Notes under the pieces: model-generated
The model's database searches: none
What the model was told of the DNA's origin: nothing
The model's input: only the letters and a program-made list of their open reading frames with translations
Assembly: GCA_015698045.1 (NCBI GenBank)
Contig: BLAL01000054.1
Location: 1,002,501 to 1,066,500 of the forward strand
Length of the DNA: 64,000 bases
Reading direction: 5' to 3'
Source: Rhizophagus clarus
Lineage: Eukaryota > Glomeromycota > Glomeromycetes > Glomerales > Glomeraceae
In this document: positions 37,527 to 50,335 of the stretch, piece by piece
How the letters are laid out: each line of letters starts with the position of its first letter
Numbering within the stretch: position 1 is the stretch's first letter
Translations under genes and position numbers: made by a program

Positions 37527-39652
37527 TTAATTACTATTTTCTTGTAAAATAGGATCTAATAAGTTTAATATTAATTCTTGAAATACACTTTCAGAAAATT
37601 TGCCTATTACATTTTCCCTAGCATTTATTTGCATATTTTTATATTTTTCCTCTGATAAAGAAAACACATTAGCAATTTTTGTTGCAAATTCTTCTGATGT
37701 ACTTGCAAGATAACCTTAATATAAAAAAAAATTTTTTTTAAATAAATTATGTAACAAAAAAATAATGAAATATTATTTTTACCAACCTGTTATATTATCA
37801 TTATATGGAATAACAATATCCATTTTAGGCCCACCAGAATTATGAGCTACTGGAATTAATCCTGCAGCCTAATAAAATTATATTTAATAAGTTTTTCTTA
37901 AAAAATTTAATTAAATCAAATAACTTATTAATTATTAAAATACCATATATTCTACAACAACAATTCCAAAATGTTCATTCCACATTGTATGTAATCCAAT
38001 TTTAGCTTTTGAAAGCCAATAAACAAGCTTTTCAAAGCTTGCATTGACTTCAAAAGTTACATTATCCTATGAATGTCAATTCCAATTAAAACAAGAAAGA
38101 AAAATAATAGAATAATATAATAAATATTAACCTCTATATTTAGTTTTTTACATAGCTCTTTTAATTTTTGTATCCTATCTTTATCATCTTCGTTACGAGA
38201 ACCACCTATTAATATAAGTTCAATTTTTTCCGGTCCTTGCTGGAAATTCGGATAATTAGATAATAAGCAACTTAATGATTGAAGTTGAAGCTGATGATCC
38301 TTTTCTGGCCTAATACAATATGAATTTTTAATAATTATTTAACACTTAAATCTTTTAAAATAAGTCAATTTACCAACCTGAATTGAGCAACACTAACTAT
38401 AATTCTTTGCCTGTCTTCTAAAGGTAATTTAGTTAGCGAAGCAGTGTCACATGGAGGATAAACTATTTTGCTATTTACCCCCCATAATTGATCTATATGT
38501 CCCTTTGTCCAAGTTGAATTCACCATTACTATGTCAGAAAATGAACCTGCTAACGAATAAAGATAGGCAAACACTCGATAATATCTACATGATCGAATAA
38601 AGTCTAATTAGTTAAAAATGTTTTAAATGACATTTCGATTTTGAAAAAAATTTTGAAACATACAGTAACTTGCCAGCACTAAGTATTCGACTTCTGGCGA
38701 TTAATTGATCATTATTAAATCCGGGTCTCATCTCTTGAACTTTACTAAGCATATCTGAACTAAATTAAAAAAAAAAAAGAAAGAAGAAAAAAGAATTTTT
38801 AATATTTAAACAAGTATTTTAAATAGGACGGTATACAGTATCAAAATACCTTATAGTTGGATAATGCACATAAGCTCCAATTTTACATCCAAATATTTTT
38901 TTAGCTAGGGGATATGTAAATGCATATCCCATAGTATCAAAGTAAAAATCTGGTGTAAGCTTTTTTAAAGCTTCGAAACCAAGAATTGTTGAACCAAGAC
39001 TCTGTCCTAATAAAGTAAATCTAGGATATCTATTTATAATTGATTAAGTATCTAAATAAGTAAATCACCAGATCAAAAATAACTTCTTCAGTATTTACCT
39101 AACATCCTCTACCCATTTTCGTTTATTCAAAAAGATAAAGAATAAGTTATCTGGATCAAGTTTGATGCTAAATCGGGACTAACAATTTCGAATTATAATT
39201 AAAATAACAATAATGTAAAGAACTTTAGACTTGAATTATTGATTTACCATAACTTTCTCCAAAATCTCATCTTTTGTTACATCAATATCTCCTGTATATA
39301 CAACGCAAATCACATTTTGATATTTTGTCTGAATGCTTTTTATAGATGTCCATAATACTCTTTCGCCCCCACCTCCAGCATTGCTACAAATAATCAAAAA
39401 ATAAGTACTTTAGGAAGATCATCAACAATATAATTGATCAAGAACTTAAGAAATAATTTACCTTTATAATAAAGAAACTTACCAATATGGATGAAAAAAT
39501 CCAATTATTAAAGGTCTTGAATCTGACTTATAATTCGATAATTTTTCAAAAAATAATTTACGATTTTGTTGTGCTTGATTTTTGAATTGTTTATAGACAA
39601 TAAAAATAATAAATAGAAAACCAATGGTTAATGTGAATAAGAATATAAACAT
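37527..39652 (-). CDS. ALG11: ALG11, GDP-Man:Man3GlcNAc2-PP-dolichol alpha-1,2-mannosyltransferase, 479 aa
   Basis: Ten exons: 39652-39483, 39383-39248, 39178-39099, 39029-38850, 38759-38664, 38584-38378, 38309-38132, 38066-37944, 37868-37787 and 37714-37527; 1440 nt, in frame throughout, with nine GT-AG introns of 65-99 bp. ALG11 adds the fourth and fifth mannose to the dolichol-linked oligosaccharide on the cytosolic face of the ER. An N-terminal membrane anchor (residues about 1-20, [14 protein letters not shown]) precedes [18 protein letters not shown] (about 51-68), the family signature around the donor/acceptor site, split by intron 1. Next come [31 protein letters not shown] and the GT4-type E-x7-E motif EHFGIVVVE (Glu380 and Glu388), then [12 protein letters not shown]. 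Length is close to animal ALG11 (about 490 aa). The frame also opens 25 codons upstream at 39727, but the ATG at 39652 gives a cleaner signal anchor. It is the only intact gene in the repeat-dense 25-52 kb stretch. Confidence 0.95.
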
Positions 39653-39929
39653 GTTTAGAGAGAGAGAAAAAAAAAAAATAAATATATCGTTTTTGACTAA
39701 GGAGGTGGTGCTTTTAAAATTATGCATGTTAATGTAATATAAATTTGATTACAGAAGTTAAAAAAAAAAAAAAATCGGGATTATTCGATAGTATCACATA
39801 GTCACATATATAACATTGTCATTCGTCATATACTTTTGCAGTAAACGCACTCCGAGCCCGACAACCGCAAGCTTCTACAGAAAATGTTCACACGTTAGCG
39901 AAAATATAAAACGAAGGAGCTTATAGATT

Positions 39930-40951
39930 TTTGCGCAAGGAGAGGGTTTAGAGCTTAATGAGACGGCTATAAAAATTTAGAAAGTGTAAGAGCTTACTGG
40001 TCGTGCATATACATTTCTCAAGACAGCCAAAGAAGAGTTTCGAAGTATTGGTTTAGATTTGGGAGCTGCGTCAGATCTTGCGGGTTTCTCTAAGGAAATT
40101 ACGTTCATATTCGTCCTAAAAAGACGTTGAAAGATCTGAGGGAAGTGTTTATATTAATATTATTTTTGGCAACGAAGGCTGCTTAAAGTTCGATTACTGT
40201 ACCAGATGTGAGAATAATCGACAGCTGTTTGCGTAAAGACGTGCATAATGACAAGACATGGGCAACTACAGCGTTGATAGCAATAATATAAAAAAAAATA
40301 TTACGTCATTCATGCCAGGTAAGTTAAGAAAAAGTTTTTTCTATCAGGGAGTTTATAATTTTAACTGCTTTATTTTTATTTCACTTGTAGAATCGGAGAA
40401 AATCGGTGGACGACAAAAACTTCCATTATAGATTACGCGCAAAATGGTAATCATAGTCCTGCGAAATCAAGTAATGAGGCTGTACGCTGTTCATATATCA
40501 AGGCAATAATATTTTCTGCCATATTTATTGTCAAGAGAGTCGTTAAGAGGAGAATCTCTTTAGAAAAGTCGTTTGGGAAAGAGGCAACAGGGCGAGTCGA
40601 CTATGCGATCAAAAAATAATAGATTCATTAAACGGGGAACTTATTTGCATCTTATCATACGAATAAGAAAAACGAAAGGCGTCTGAACTCTGAATCGTCA
40701 CAACAATCGCGTAATGGAACATGTTATTAATTCACGTCTATGCTAACCACGGATCTCATGTATACACTGGAAAGAATCGAAAACCAAAGCCAACTAGTAA
40801 CTACCACATCAAGCTTACCGAGGATATTTTGGAAATGACACAAAACTTCTTCAAGGCGAAGGAGGTTATGGAAGTGATTGTTGGCTTGTTGAAAGACAAA
40901 GTAAAAGTTGTGACTCTCCTGCTAGTAAGGAAGGACGAAAAAATATATTAG
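39930..40951 (+). pseudogene. Remnant of a SAM-domain multicopy protein (nuclease-like C-terminus)
   Basis: Stops interrupt every frame, yet coding pieces appear in order. At about 39951-40130 one frame gives ELNETAIKI then ELTGRAYTFLKTAKEEF and RSIGLDLGAASDLAGFSKEI, the shape of a sterile alpha motif (SAM) domain. An AG acceptor near 40390 is followed at 40580-40612 by KEATGRVDYAIKK, and near 40865-40913 by VMEVIVGLLKDKVKV. From memory, multicopy proteins of arbuscular mycorrhizal fungi share this order (SAM, a VDYAI segment, a late GLLKDK helix); that recollection is unchecked. The Asp of VDYA followed in such proteins by an E-x-K segment suggests a PD-(D/E)xK nuclease-like fold, but that segment is lost here, so this is only a suggestion. 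Local GC is clearly higher than the flanks, consistent with recent gene decay. It lies about 300 bp from the 5' end of ALG11, divergently oriented. Confidence 0.45.
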
Positions 40952-41109
40952 TTTTGCGTGCAAACATTAGCATAGTTGTTAGGTATCAAGGGCTACGTCC
41001 CAAACTTTGTAATTATTTTTACGTGTATTAATAATAAATTTTTCTTGGCACAAATGATTGGTGCGAATAATTGTTCACGCACGTAATCACATCACCGAAA
41101 AGCTTAATA

Positions 41110-41503
41110 TGAATTTTACCGATGATCAGGACAATTCTATTAATGATTCTTCCGGTCAGATTGATGCATCGGAGACGCAAGCGAATCCCTCGGTTTAAGT
41201 GAAAAAGGTATCAGATGAAAAGGTGAGTACATCTCAAGCAAGTGTACCATTCACAATTTCCTTCGGTCAGGACAAATTTGTTCCAGAATTGATACAACTC
41301 GACTCAATCAGAACACTACTAATAATAGACATGTTATAGTAGAAATAGTGGATATACCAACTTTATCATAAAAGAGATAATAAAGACCCCTATGCATGGA
41401 TTGACTATTTTAACACTGCCTTTGAAGTAAATGGATGGTCTAATAATAAAAAAGTTGCTCTTACAACTGGATTCCTTGGATTAATTAGTATAAAATAGAT
41501 AAA
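41110..41503 (+). pseudogene. Retrotransposon gag-like scrap
   Basis: A short frame from ATG 41110 gives an acidic, Ser/Asn-rich piece (MNFTDDQDNSINDSS) ending at 41200. After interruptions a second frame at about 41377-41500 reads KRDNKDPYAWIDYFNTAF then EVNGWSNNKKVALTTGFL, resembling the N-terminal helical gag region of Ty3/Gypsy-type elements (a DPxxWIxxF pattern followed by a W and KK). No protease, reverse transcriptase or LTR was found. The identification rests on one short motif. Confidence 0.35.
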
Positions 41504-44500
41504 ACAAATATTAGTACAAACTTTTAGAATTTTAAACAAAAAAAAAAAATTACACTTACAAATTTTCAAGTAATTTAATAAGATAAATCTCTTACTAATC
41601 CAAATGTTTTAATAATAAATATACCATTTACTTCAGTTAAAAGATAAGTTAAAACAGCTTTTATTTTAAAAGTTATAATAAAATTCAATTATTTAAAAGT
41701 TTTTAAAATATAAATTTAAATATGATTCAAATATTATCTGATATTTGTAGAAATTCCAAAAGGTTCTTTTTTATTAATTTTTACTAATAATTAGTTTAAG
41801 TATTCATTAACTTGATTTTTTTTCACAATTTTTTTCTTTTCAAAAATATTATCTATTAAAAATTTATCTAATCAATATCATTTGACTTATTTTTGTTTTT
41901 TTTTTTTATTTTTCCTTTTATTATCATTATTCTTTATTTTAATACTAGCTTTATTATTAAATTATATGTTTTATATTTTTTATAATTAAAATAATCTTTT
42001 AGCTATATTAAAATGTACTAATTTTTTATATTTAAAATCTAAAAAAAAATTAAAAAAGTTAATATTAAAAAATATTGATTAATATTTTTTTAATGCTTTT
42101 TTAATTATTTCTAAAAATAATAAAACTAATCTTTTAATTTTGATTGATTTTAAAATATTTAATTTTTTTTTTTTATTCTTTTTTATTAATTTTAATTATA
42201 TCTATTATTTACCATTAGATATTTTCTTAAATTTTTTTAATAATTTTATTCTATATTATTTAAAAGATTTTATTAATATTTTAACTATTATTCTTATTTT
42301 CTTTTATTTATAAATTTTTAATATTTTATTAATAAAATCTTTTAATTTTAAAATTGAAAAATATATTAATAAAATAATATATTTTGATCTATTTAATATT
42401 CTTATAATTTCTTTAAATTTTTTTAAAATAATTACTAAATCTTTTATAAATTTTTACTTTTTTTTTTGTTTAATATTATCCTTTTAAACTTATTATTATT
42501 TTTTTTATTTTTTAACATAATTACAATTAACTCTTTCTTAATATAATAAGTAAAAAATTTAAGCAATTAATTGACTATTTCATTATAATAAAAGATTTTT
42601 AATATATTTGATTAGTTAAATATTATATGTTAACAAAAATTTATTATATTAAAAGTTTATTATATTAAGAGTTAACTGTACTTTTAATTTATTAAACAAA
42701 TAAATTAAAGTATTTTTTAATATTAATAATTTATTCTACTATAAGGATCATAAAATAAGAAGATTTTGAACTTAGAGGCATATCAGAAATCAGCTGATTT
42801 TCTTTAATTAGTAGCCCTTACCCCAATGATAGGTTTTGGACTTGTCCAATTGGTTTTTTTAATTAGATAGTATTGGACAGTTCAAAACCAGTTCTAGACA
42901 CAGTTTTGGACACAGGTTTGGACAGTTTAAAACTATTCAAAAATTCAAATTTTTTATTAACTAAAAATAAAAAAAAAAAAAGTAAATATCTAATGAATTA
43001 AATAAACAAGAAATTAATGTAAAATCACAAAATAATACCAAAAAAAAATACCTTAATTTTAATTAATTATAATATTATTTTAATAATTGGCCAAAATTAG
43101 GCCAAAATTAGGTATAATTCTGGCCTAAATTAAATATTTAGTCATGTGATCTGTTTAAAACCTATCCAATAAAAAAAAGATTTTGGTTTTGGATAAGTTT
43201 TGGACAAACGTCTAAAATGTCCAATTGTCCAATTGCCCAATACTGCCTTACTCCTTACTCCCTCCACTTAATCGCATTTTAATTGGTTAAAAAAATATAT
43301 AATAATATATGTAATTATATTTATATAATTAACTCGTGATCTAGTAATCCAATTTTTATGAATTATTTTTTATTTTATAGCTTTTAATAAGCCCTATAAA
43401 ATAAAAAAAAGTTTAGATAAATTGAACTATTAGATGGCAAGTTAATTGCAAAAATCTATTTTAATATATAAATAGTAATAATATATTATATATATTATAT
43501 AATTTATGGCCAATCATAGGAACCTGATTTTTAGGTTAGCCTTCCATCTCCCTATTAAATCAGCTAATTTCTGGCATGCCCCTTATATTATAAGAATATT
43601 TTTTTATTTACCTAACTATTATACATATAGTTAATGGATCACAATATAGGATTTTAAATTTACATGAAAATTTTTTTATCTTTAAATCATTATAAACATA
43701 TTTTTAATTCTGTAGAATTAAACTTTAGAAATAGATATATCAAAAAAAATAAATAAAAAATTTAAACATTGTTTTAATTAATGTTTAAGTAATCCTAGTA
43801 ATATTGCACTACCTTTAGAATAGGATGCACATTTTTTTGTACCTGTAAAACTAAAAGGCTAAGTGATTTTCAACTAAATAATATATAAATATTTATCTGT
43901 GATACAACTATAGTATAAAAAACAGTTTATAGATAGAATCTTCTAATTGGATAATAATTAATATAATCTTTTTAGTGTAGTTGCAGATTATAATATTAGT
44001 TAGATTTTGATTATATTTACTATAATATATTTTATTTCTATATTTAATAAAGTTTATGTTAAATTCTTTTATATAATAAACTTTATTTTATTTAAAAGCT
44101 AATCTATTTAAAAATAACAGAATATTACTATATAAATTTAAAGTAAAATTATTATAAAAATATATTAAAATTGGTTAATTTTTTAAGTTATAAAAACTGC
44201 AGATAATTATACTATGATACTAAAATTTATATAATAAAACTTTAAATATTAAAAATAAAAAAATAAAAAAAAAATAAAAAATTTATATATTTATTTAAAC
44301 TTTACTATAAAAGTCTAGTAATGCTACCTAAAACTAAAAGATTTTATTATTAAAAAATTAGTCAATTTTAAAATACTGAAACTTTTTTGAAATTTTAATT
44401 GGTCAATTATAAAATTTTTTTTTTTTATAGTTAAAAGACGTGCTTATTTTATTAAAAAAAGATTAATAAAAATATATAATTTAACAGATAAAATCCACCT

Positions 44501-45225
44501 GTTTCTTACACTAGAATCACAGATGCATCTCATAATTACTATATTTCTAATTTACTCTCTATAATATAGCAAAAAGTCTAATTATAGAATTGTCCAAGAT
44601 ATAAGGGAATCAATTATAAAATTATATTATGTAATTTATAATTTTAATTAAAATTAGAATAAAATTTATTTATAAACTATTTAATATTATTTTCTTATAT
44701 AATATTATAAAATTTATAATTTCATCTAAAATTATAAATAATTCTAGTTGATATTAAATTAAAATTTATAAATTAATTTATATATATAAATTCTATGATT
44801 TTAATTTTGTAATAATCTTTATAATATTATTAGCTTTATTTTAAATATAAACTTATTTTATAACTATTATTTTCTTATATAATAATATGAGTTATCTAGA
44901 ATTATACTATTAGTTTATTAACACTAAAAGACTGAAAACTTTAATGCTTTAATAAAATTAACTAAAGTTTAGTCCAATAAGAAAAGTCTTATATAAATCT
45001 AAAATATATTGAATAATTATTTATAAATAAAAAATAAAGTATTTTATTAAAAAAAAAATTGAGTTTTACAATGATTATATATAAAATTAAGATTAATTTT
45101 TTGTTAGCAAAATTAGTTCTTCTTAAATAATCTCTTAATAATATACTTATAGTAAGATTACTTGATAACTTTATTATTTCAATAATTAATTAATTTTCTT
45201 TTTAAAAATTTACCCCTATTAAAAA
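41504..45225. other. Gene-free AT-rich DNA with a nested inverted-repeat element
   Basis: No coding signal. It contains the inverted-repeat element at 42777-43580; the rest is plain A/T sequence with short homopolymers only. Confidence 0.5.
42777..43580. mobile_element. 804-bp inverted-repeat element with an inner inverted repeat
   Basis: Outer arms GGCATATCAGAAATCAGC (from 42777) and the reverse complement of 43557-43580 match at 21 of 24 positions. Inside, at about 42868-43252, a second pair of imperfect inverted ends (AGTATTGGAC on the left; GCCCAATACT on the right) encloses many TTGGAC/GTCCAA motifs, suggesting a second MITE inserted within the first. Neither has a reading frame; target duplications are not clear. 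Confidence 0.5.
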
Positions 45226-45536
45226 TAATAAAAATAATAAAAATAATAAAAATAATAAAAATAATAAAAATAATAAATATAATAAATATAATAAAAATAA
45301 TAAAAATAATAAAAATAATAAAAATAATAAAAATAATAAAAATAATAAAAATAATAAAAATAATAAAAATAATAAAAATAATAAATATAATAAATATAAT
45401 AAAAATAATAAATATAATAAAAATAATAAAAATAATAAAAATAATAAAAATAATAAAAATAATAAAAATAATAAAAATAATAAAAATAATAAAAATAATA
45501 AAAATAATAAAAATAATAAAAATAATAAAAATATAA
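45226..45536. repeat. 9-bp satellite (AATAATAAA)n, about 34 units
   Basis: Near-perfect 9-bp periodicity over about 310 bp with rare A/T substitutions. The period keeps frame, giving artefactual (FII)n and (YYF)n frames on the minus strand. It lies about 220 bp from the end of the Tc1 element. Confidence 0.95.
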
Positions 45537-45757
45537 AAAATCAAAAATAATTATTATTCTAAAAATAACTATTACATATCGTATCACAAGTTAATTATTA
45601 TTATTGTATATTCTCTTTTAATAATATGTTACATGATATAAATTTGTAATTAATCAATTAGAATTTCAGAAAAATTTTAGTATTTTGAAAAGAATGTTAG
45701 AAAACTTTTGGATCTAAAACTAATTTTAAATTCAAAAATAATTTCAAATAATACTTA

Positions 45758-47033
45758 TACAGTCGCGGACATAAATTTCCTTACCCCTACCATTCAAAAA
45801 ATTAATAATAAACAAAAAAAAATTTTTTTTTTATTATAAAGTACATAATGAACCCTGATCACTAATACATAGTAAAGTCCCCTCCCGCTTCTATTAATGC
45901 CGTAACCCTCCTTTCCATACTGTTAACAAGATTTTTAGCTAAATCTTCTGATAATTGGTTCCACTCTCTTGCTAATTGCGCCTTTAATATCCTAGTTGTA
46001 TTAATTTTTTTTTTTGATATTTTGATTTTTAAGAGTTGCCACACATTCTCAATTGGATTTTGGTCAGAAGACATAGATGGCCAAGGCAATACAGTCACTT
46101 CATTTTCTTCTTTCCACTTTTTACAAATTTTTGAACGGTGCTTGGGATCATTGTCTTCCTGCAAGATCCAATCTATGCTATCTATACCAAAAAACTCGCA
46201 GGCAGAGGGTATAAGTCCCCTTTCATAAATATTACATATAAAAAGGGCATCCAAGTTTCACTCAAAGCAAATTAGCTTACCAAATCCTTGTGCTGAAAAA
46301 CAACCCCATACGTGAACCTTTTGTGGATGCTTGACCGAACGGAACACTTTCGTCTCCCAGTGAACTGCCAAACCTTTCTATTTGACTGAAATAATTAAAA
46401 GGTACTTTCATCAGTAAAAATAACTTTATTCCAATCAAAATTTTTATGTTTTTTTGCCCACTTCAACCGTTTAATTCTGTATTGCTCAGAAAGCAAAGGT
46501 TTTGAGATTTCTTTCACAAATTTACCTCCAGACTCAACAAGATGACGCCTAATTGTTCTTGAACTGACCGTCACATCTTTCTTTTCGAGTTTTTGTTGGA
46601 TTTCGGTACTGGTAATATCGTGTTTTTTCTTTGCCATCTTCACAATTCGGTTATCCTGTGCCTTGGTTGTGGTGCGAGGTCGACCTGGCCTTTGTTTATC
46701 AGTTAAATCCTTGTCTTGACGATATTGTTGGACCCAATAAGCTACAGTAGGCTTACTACACTTGATATAAAATGCTATTTTTCTATAGCCCCACTTCGGA
46801 CCTTTTGGATGTTCATGTAAAAAAATTATTTCATATCGTTTATTAAGAGAAAGAGTTATTTTTTATGGCTGAAATTCGCCAATCATCTAACTCCTGATTT
46901 ATATATTGTACGAACCTATAATTTTGCAGATGATCAAGATTATCATCCATCTTTAATCATATGAATTTTTGTGGTAGGTTGTCACATGATTTCAGAAAAT
47001 ATAGGGGTCAGGAGACTTATGACCACGACTGTA
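45758..47033. mobile_element. Tc1/mariner transposon, 1276 bp, decayed
   Basis: TA duplications at 45758-45759 and 47032-47033 bound inverted ends CAGTCGCGGACATAAATTTC (left) and, on the reverse strand, CAGTCGTGGTCATAAGTCTC (right), about 16 of 20 identical and both followed by CTKACCCCTA. Length and ends fit a full-length Tc1 element. It carries a minus-strand transposase pseudogene. Confidence 0.9.
45862..46950 (-). pseudogene. Tc1-type transposase pseudogene (DD34E)
   Basis: From ATG 46950 the translation gives an N-terminal helix-turn-helix region (GYRKIAFYIKCSKPTV), the linker RPGRPRTTTK, a second HTH (VTVSSRTIRRHLVESGG) and the catalytic domain with TDEST, QEDNDPKH and QNPIENVW. The interval between the Asp of EDND and the Glu of IENV is 34 residues, the DD34E spacing of Tc1. 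Two frameshifts (near 46860 and near 46370) and stops (for example after TDESTF and after ICFE) break the frame; the last 130 residues remain open to the stop at 45862. It is inactive, though the three acids are intact. Confidence 0.9.
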
Positions 47034-47215
47034 TATAAAATAATATCAAATTTAATAAAAATATATATATATAATATATATATAAAAATTTTAAATCACA
47101 TATTTAGTTACATTATTTTAATAAATAAAAAATAGTTAAAATTAAAATTATTTTCTATAAATTTTATATATTTAAACCTATTTATTTTATATAATTTTAA
47201 TAATTTCTTTTAGTT
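47034..47215. other. AT-rich spacer
   Basis: Plain A/T sequence between the Tc1 element and the LINE-like remnant; nothing recognised. Confidence 0.5.
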
Positions 47216-48145
47216 CGACTGATTCTTAATTACAAGTACTTGAAATACTATAATAAAGAAAACTGGACTGTTAACTTGCAAGGAATCCCTATTTGATGGT
47301 TCTCAGCTTTCTGGAATCCCTTTGAAAGAAAACAATACAAGAAATTCTAAGCTATTATGTGTAACCTTTCAGATGACATAACAGATGCCTTCTTATTTCC
47401 AAATGGATGATCACACCAGTTTTTATTGGATAATGAAATAAAATCATTTAAAATTGTTTAAGAAGTAGATGGGTCTAGAAAGCTGATAGGTTATTTTGAC
47501 ACTTGGGATCATGTTTCTACTTGCATTAATAATCTTCAGTTTTGGAATAACAAAAGAATTTCTTGGTGCCATTATTCTACTCCCAACTTCAAAAATTTAC
47601 ATAAATCTGCTTGATTTGGTAATGCAGACAAATTCTTAAGGACAACACATAGGTCTAACTCTTTTTTTTCAGGTTTTAATACTAACAACTGCAAGAATGA
47701 TCAAAGTAAAACTCCCAAATCTGGTCACTCTACCAAGAAAATCAATCAATTAAGAAATGGCCAGTCTAAGAAGCCAGATGTAAAATATTTAATTGCTGGG
47801 CTAAAGACATTATTAGAACATTATGTTTAGTTTAGTTGGGAAGGATAGATAGATGATTCTACACTAACTTCTTATCATACTTAGCATTCACTTTACGTAA
47901 TGTTATTTTGTTTTATTAGATCGTAGAATTTTTTTTTCTTTTTGTTTCCTTTATACCTTGAACAATTTTATAATTAGATTTCCTATTATACTAAAGAGAA
48001 TAGGCTAGGGATATAGTAGTCATGAGATATATCTGTGACCCTAGTGTGAGGAACGAGTAGGCTTAGTTTATCTAATTTTTTGTATTCTTATCTATCTTTT
48101 TTCGGTTAATAAAAGCATTTCTTTTGACTAAAAAAAAAAAATAAT
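47216..48145 (+). pseudogene. LINE ORF1-like remnant with poly(A) end (copy 2)
   Basis: Broken frames give GSRKLIGYFDTWDHVSTCI and NNLQFWNNKRISWCHYSTPN, then a Ser/Lys/Asn-rich stretch (DQSKTPKSGHSTKKINQL) and an end VKYLIAGLKTLLEHYV followed by a stop at about 47829. This parallels the remnant at 26.4-27.4 kb (RKL/ISG then FEKYEDV; Lys-rich linker; VKLLLQLLI end), so both likely derive from one ORF1 family. The non-coding 3' part has TTAATAAAAGCATTTC and then an A run at 48129-48141, as expected of a retroposed transcript. Several in-frame stops show it is dead. No reverse transcriptase lies downstream. Confidence 0.5.
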
Positions 48146-50155
48146 AATTTCTTTTACTTTCAATTTATATTTTATATATTACTATGATCTTTTTTATTTA
48201 ATAAAGATGGCTAGTAAATTAATTTCATTTAAGTATATATATTTTTATTTAGTTTTTAATTTAAGCGTATCATATAAATTCTTAATGATTATTATTATTT
48301 CTTAAAGTATTATAATAAAAATATAAAAAATAAAAATTAGCATATATTTACTAAAATAATAAATAATAATGGCTTTAATTTTTAAAAGATTTTATATAAA
48401 TAATAAAATAAACTATTTTAAATTATTTAAGATTTTTTTTTATTTGTACTTTTAATTACATTTTTAAAAAGCTTCAAATTTTTGATTCAGTCTTATTTTT
48501 AATTTTATTTCTAATTCTAAATTTAGTTTTTTACTATTAAATACTTTTTAAACTACAATTTTTATTGAAAAATATTTTCAAAATCATATTTTAACTGAAA
48601 AATATTTTTATATTTAAAAAACTTTATTTAAAAATATTTTTAGTTTGAAAAGTTTTTTAAAAAACAATTTTAATTTCATTTTTTAATTTAAAAATGAAAC
48701 TGAAACTGATTTTTTAAACTAAAAATATTATTTAATAGAATTTTTTAATTAAAATAATTTTAGTTAAAAATATAATTTAAAATATTTTTCAGTAAAAATT
48801 TTAAATTAAAAAATACTTTTAATAAAATTTTATATGAAAAAACTAAATTAATACTAAAAATAAAACTAAATTAAAAATTTAAAGCTTTAATTATGTTTTT
48901 TTTCTAACTAAAAATTATTACTTTAATAATAAATTTGGAATTTTTATAAGTAAACTAATTTTTATTAAATATTAAATATTTAGGATATAATAGATATTAA
49001 TTTTAAGTATTTTATTAAAACTACAATATAAAAATTTTTTTATTATTTTTCTTGGCATTTTTTAATTTAATTACATAACTATATAGTATAATATAATATT
49101 TAGTGATTTTAATTTATAAAATTTTACCTATTTAATTTATTTTTATAATAATAATTTCTTTAAATTTATAATTACTAATTATAAATATATTAAATCTTAA
49201 ATATCATTATTAAACTATTTTATTAAATTTTAAATAATTAAATAAGTTTCAATTAATACTTTGAAAACTAAAAAAATAAACTAATTTTTTTACTTTTAAA
49301 ATAAAAATTTAAATGTTAATATTACAAATTCAATAAAATTTTCTATTATTAATTAAGGGTAGAGGGATCGACATAGCTGATCATATGGCTAAAAAAAAAA
49401 TCATTTTTTTTTTACTTCGCTACAAGGAAAACTCACTCAATATTTTATGAAAAACTGTTTAAAAGTATTCTTTAGAAAGCTAGAGTTTCTGTCTTTCAAA
49501 TAAACTTTAGTAAAGTATAATACAAATAAGGCTTATAACAAAATATTACACTATGAAGTTGTCATTAAGTTGCGAATCTCCTATGGTAAGTTGCGAATCA
49601 CTTAGAGAACATATCTTCAAATTAACTTTAAACTTATGAAACCTTACAAGTTAATAGTATAATAAAAAAGAATATTTATGTCAAAAAATCATTGTGCATT
49701 TACTTATTCAAATAAAATTTTTATTAATACCATTTTATTTTTTTATTATTAGTCATATTTGATTTTAAAAGTCTAAATACATTCAAAAAGACTAATAGCA
49801 AATGGTTAAACACTTTAATAAATAAATGAAGCGTATGTTTATACTCTTTTTAAATGTGTATTTAACAAAATTCATATGGTAGTTTGCGAGAAATCATAAA
49901 TTTTGCTCATTTTGGGTCACGTGATGATCTACATTTTTTAGTCTAAAATCATATATATGTTGTGGCGTAGATACACTCTACCTTTAAAATATATATATTA
50001 CATATAAAATTTTTTTTATATTGATTAAATTTATATTTAGATAATTTAATTGATTTAATTATATTTGTAATATTATTTATTATAATAGATATAATTTATT
50101 ATTAATATTTTAATTTAAGATAATTTTTTAATTTTATTTTATAATTTTAAATAGA
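48146..50155. other. Gene-free AT-rich DNA
   Basis: Nothing supportable; extreme A/T bias with a few GC-richer islands (about 49355-49620) carrying no open frame. Confidence 0.5.
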
Positions 50156-50335
50156 GTGAATTTATTTAACGCACCTGCGTTGCAACGCATCCTTCCTTTT
50201 TTGTAAATTGTTTATGTTGATCAACCAGCTTATACACCGCACCCCCCTTAAAATGACAATGATAAACATAAAAAATTTCTTAAAATGGCAATGATAAACA
50301 TAAAATTTGCAACGCGTGGGGCGGTAAATAAATTA
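50156..50335 (+). mobile_element. Small MITE with palindromic end (copy A)
   Basis: It begins GTGAATTTATTTAACGCACC, followed by the palindrome GCGTTGCAACGC, and ends GCGTGGGGCGGTAAATAAAT; the ends are imperfect inverted repeats. The interior (CATCCTTCCTTTTTTGTAAA, GTTTATGTTGATCA, CACCCCCCTTAAAATG) is shared in reverse orientation with 51215-51375. It is conspicuously GC-richer than its surroundings and has no frame. Confidence 0.7.

Noticed and set aside
45179..45587. 120-aa (FII)n and (YYF)n frames on the minus strand
   Set aside because: Direct translation of the 9-bp satellite; no non-repeat coding sequence on either side.
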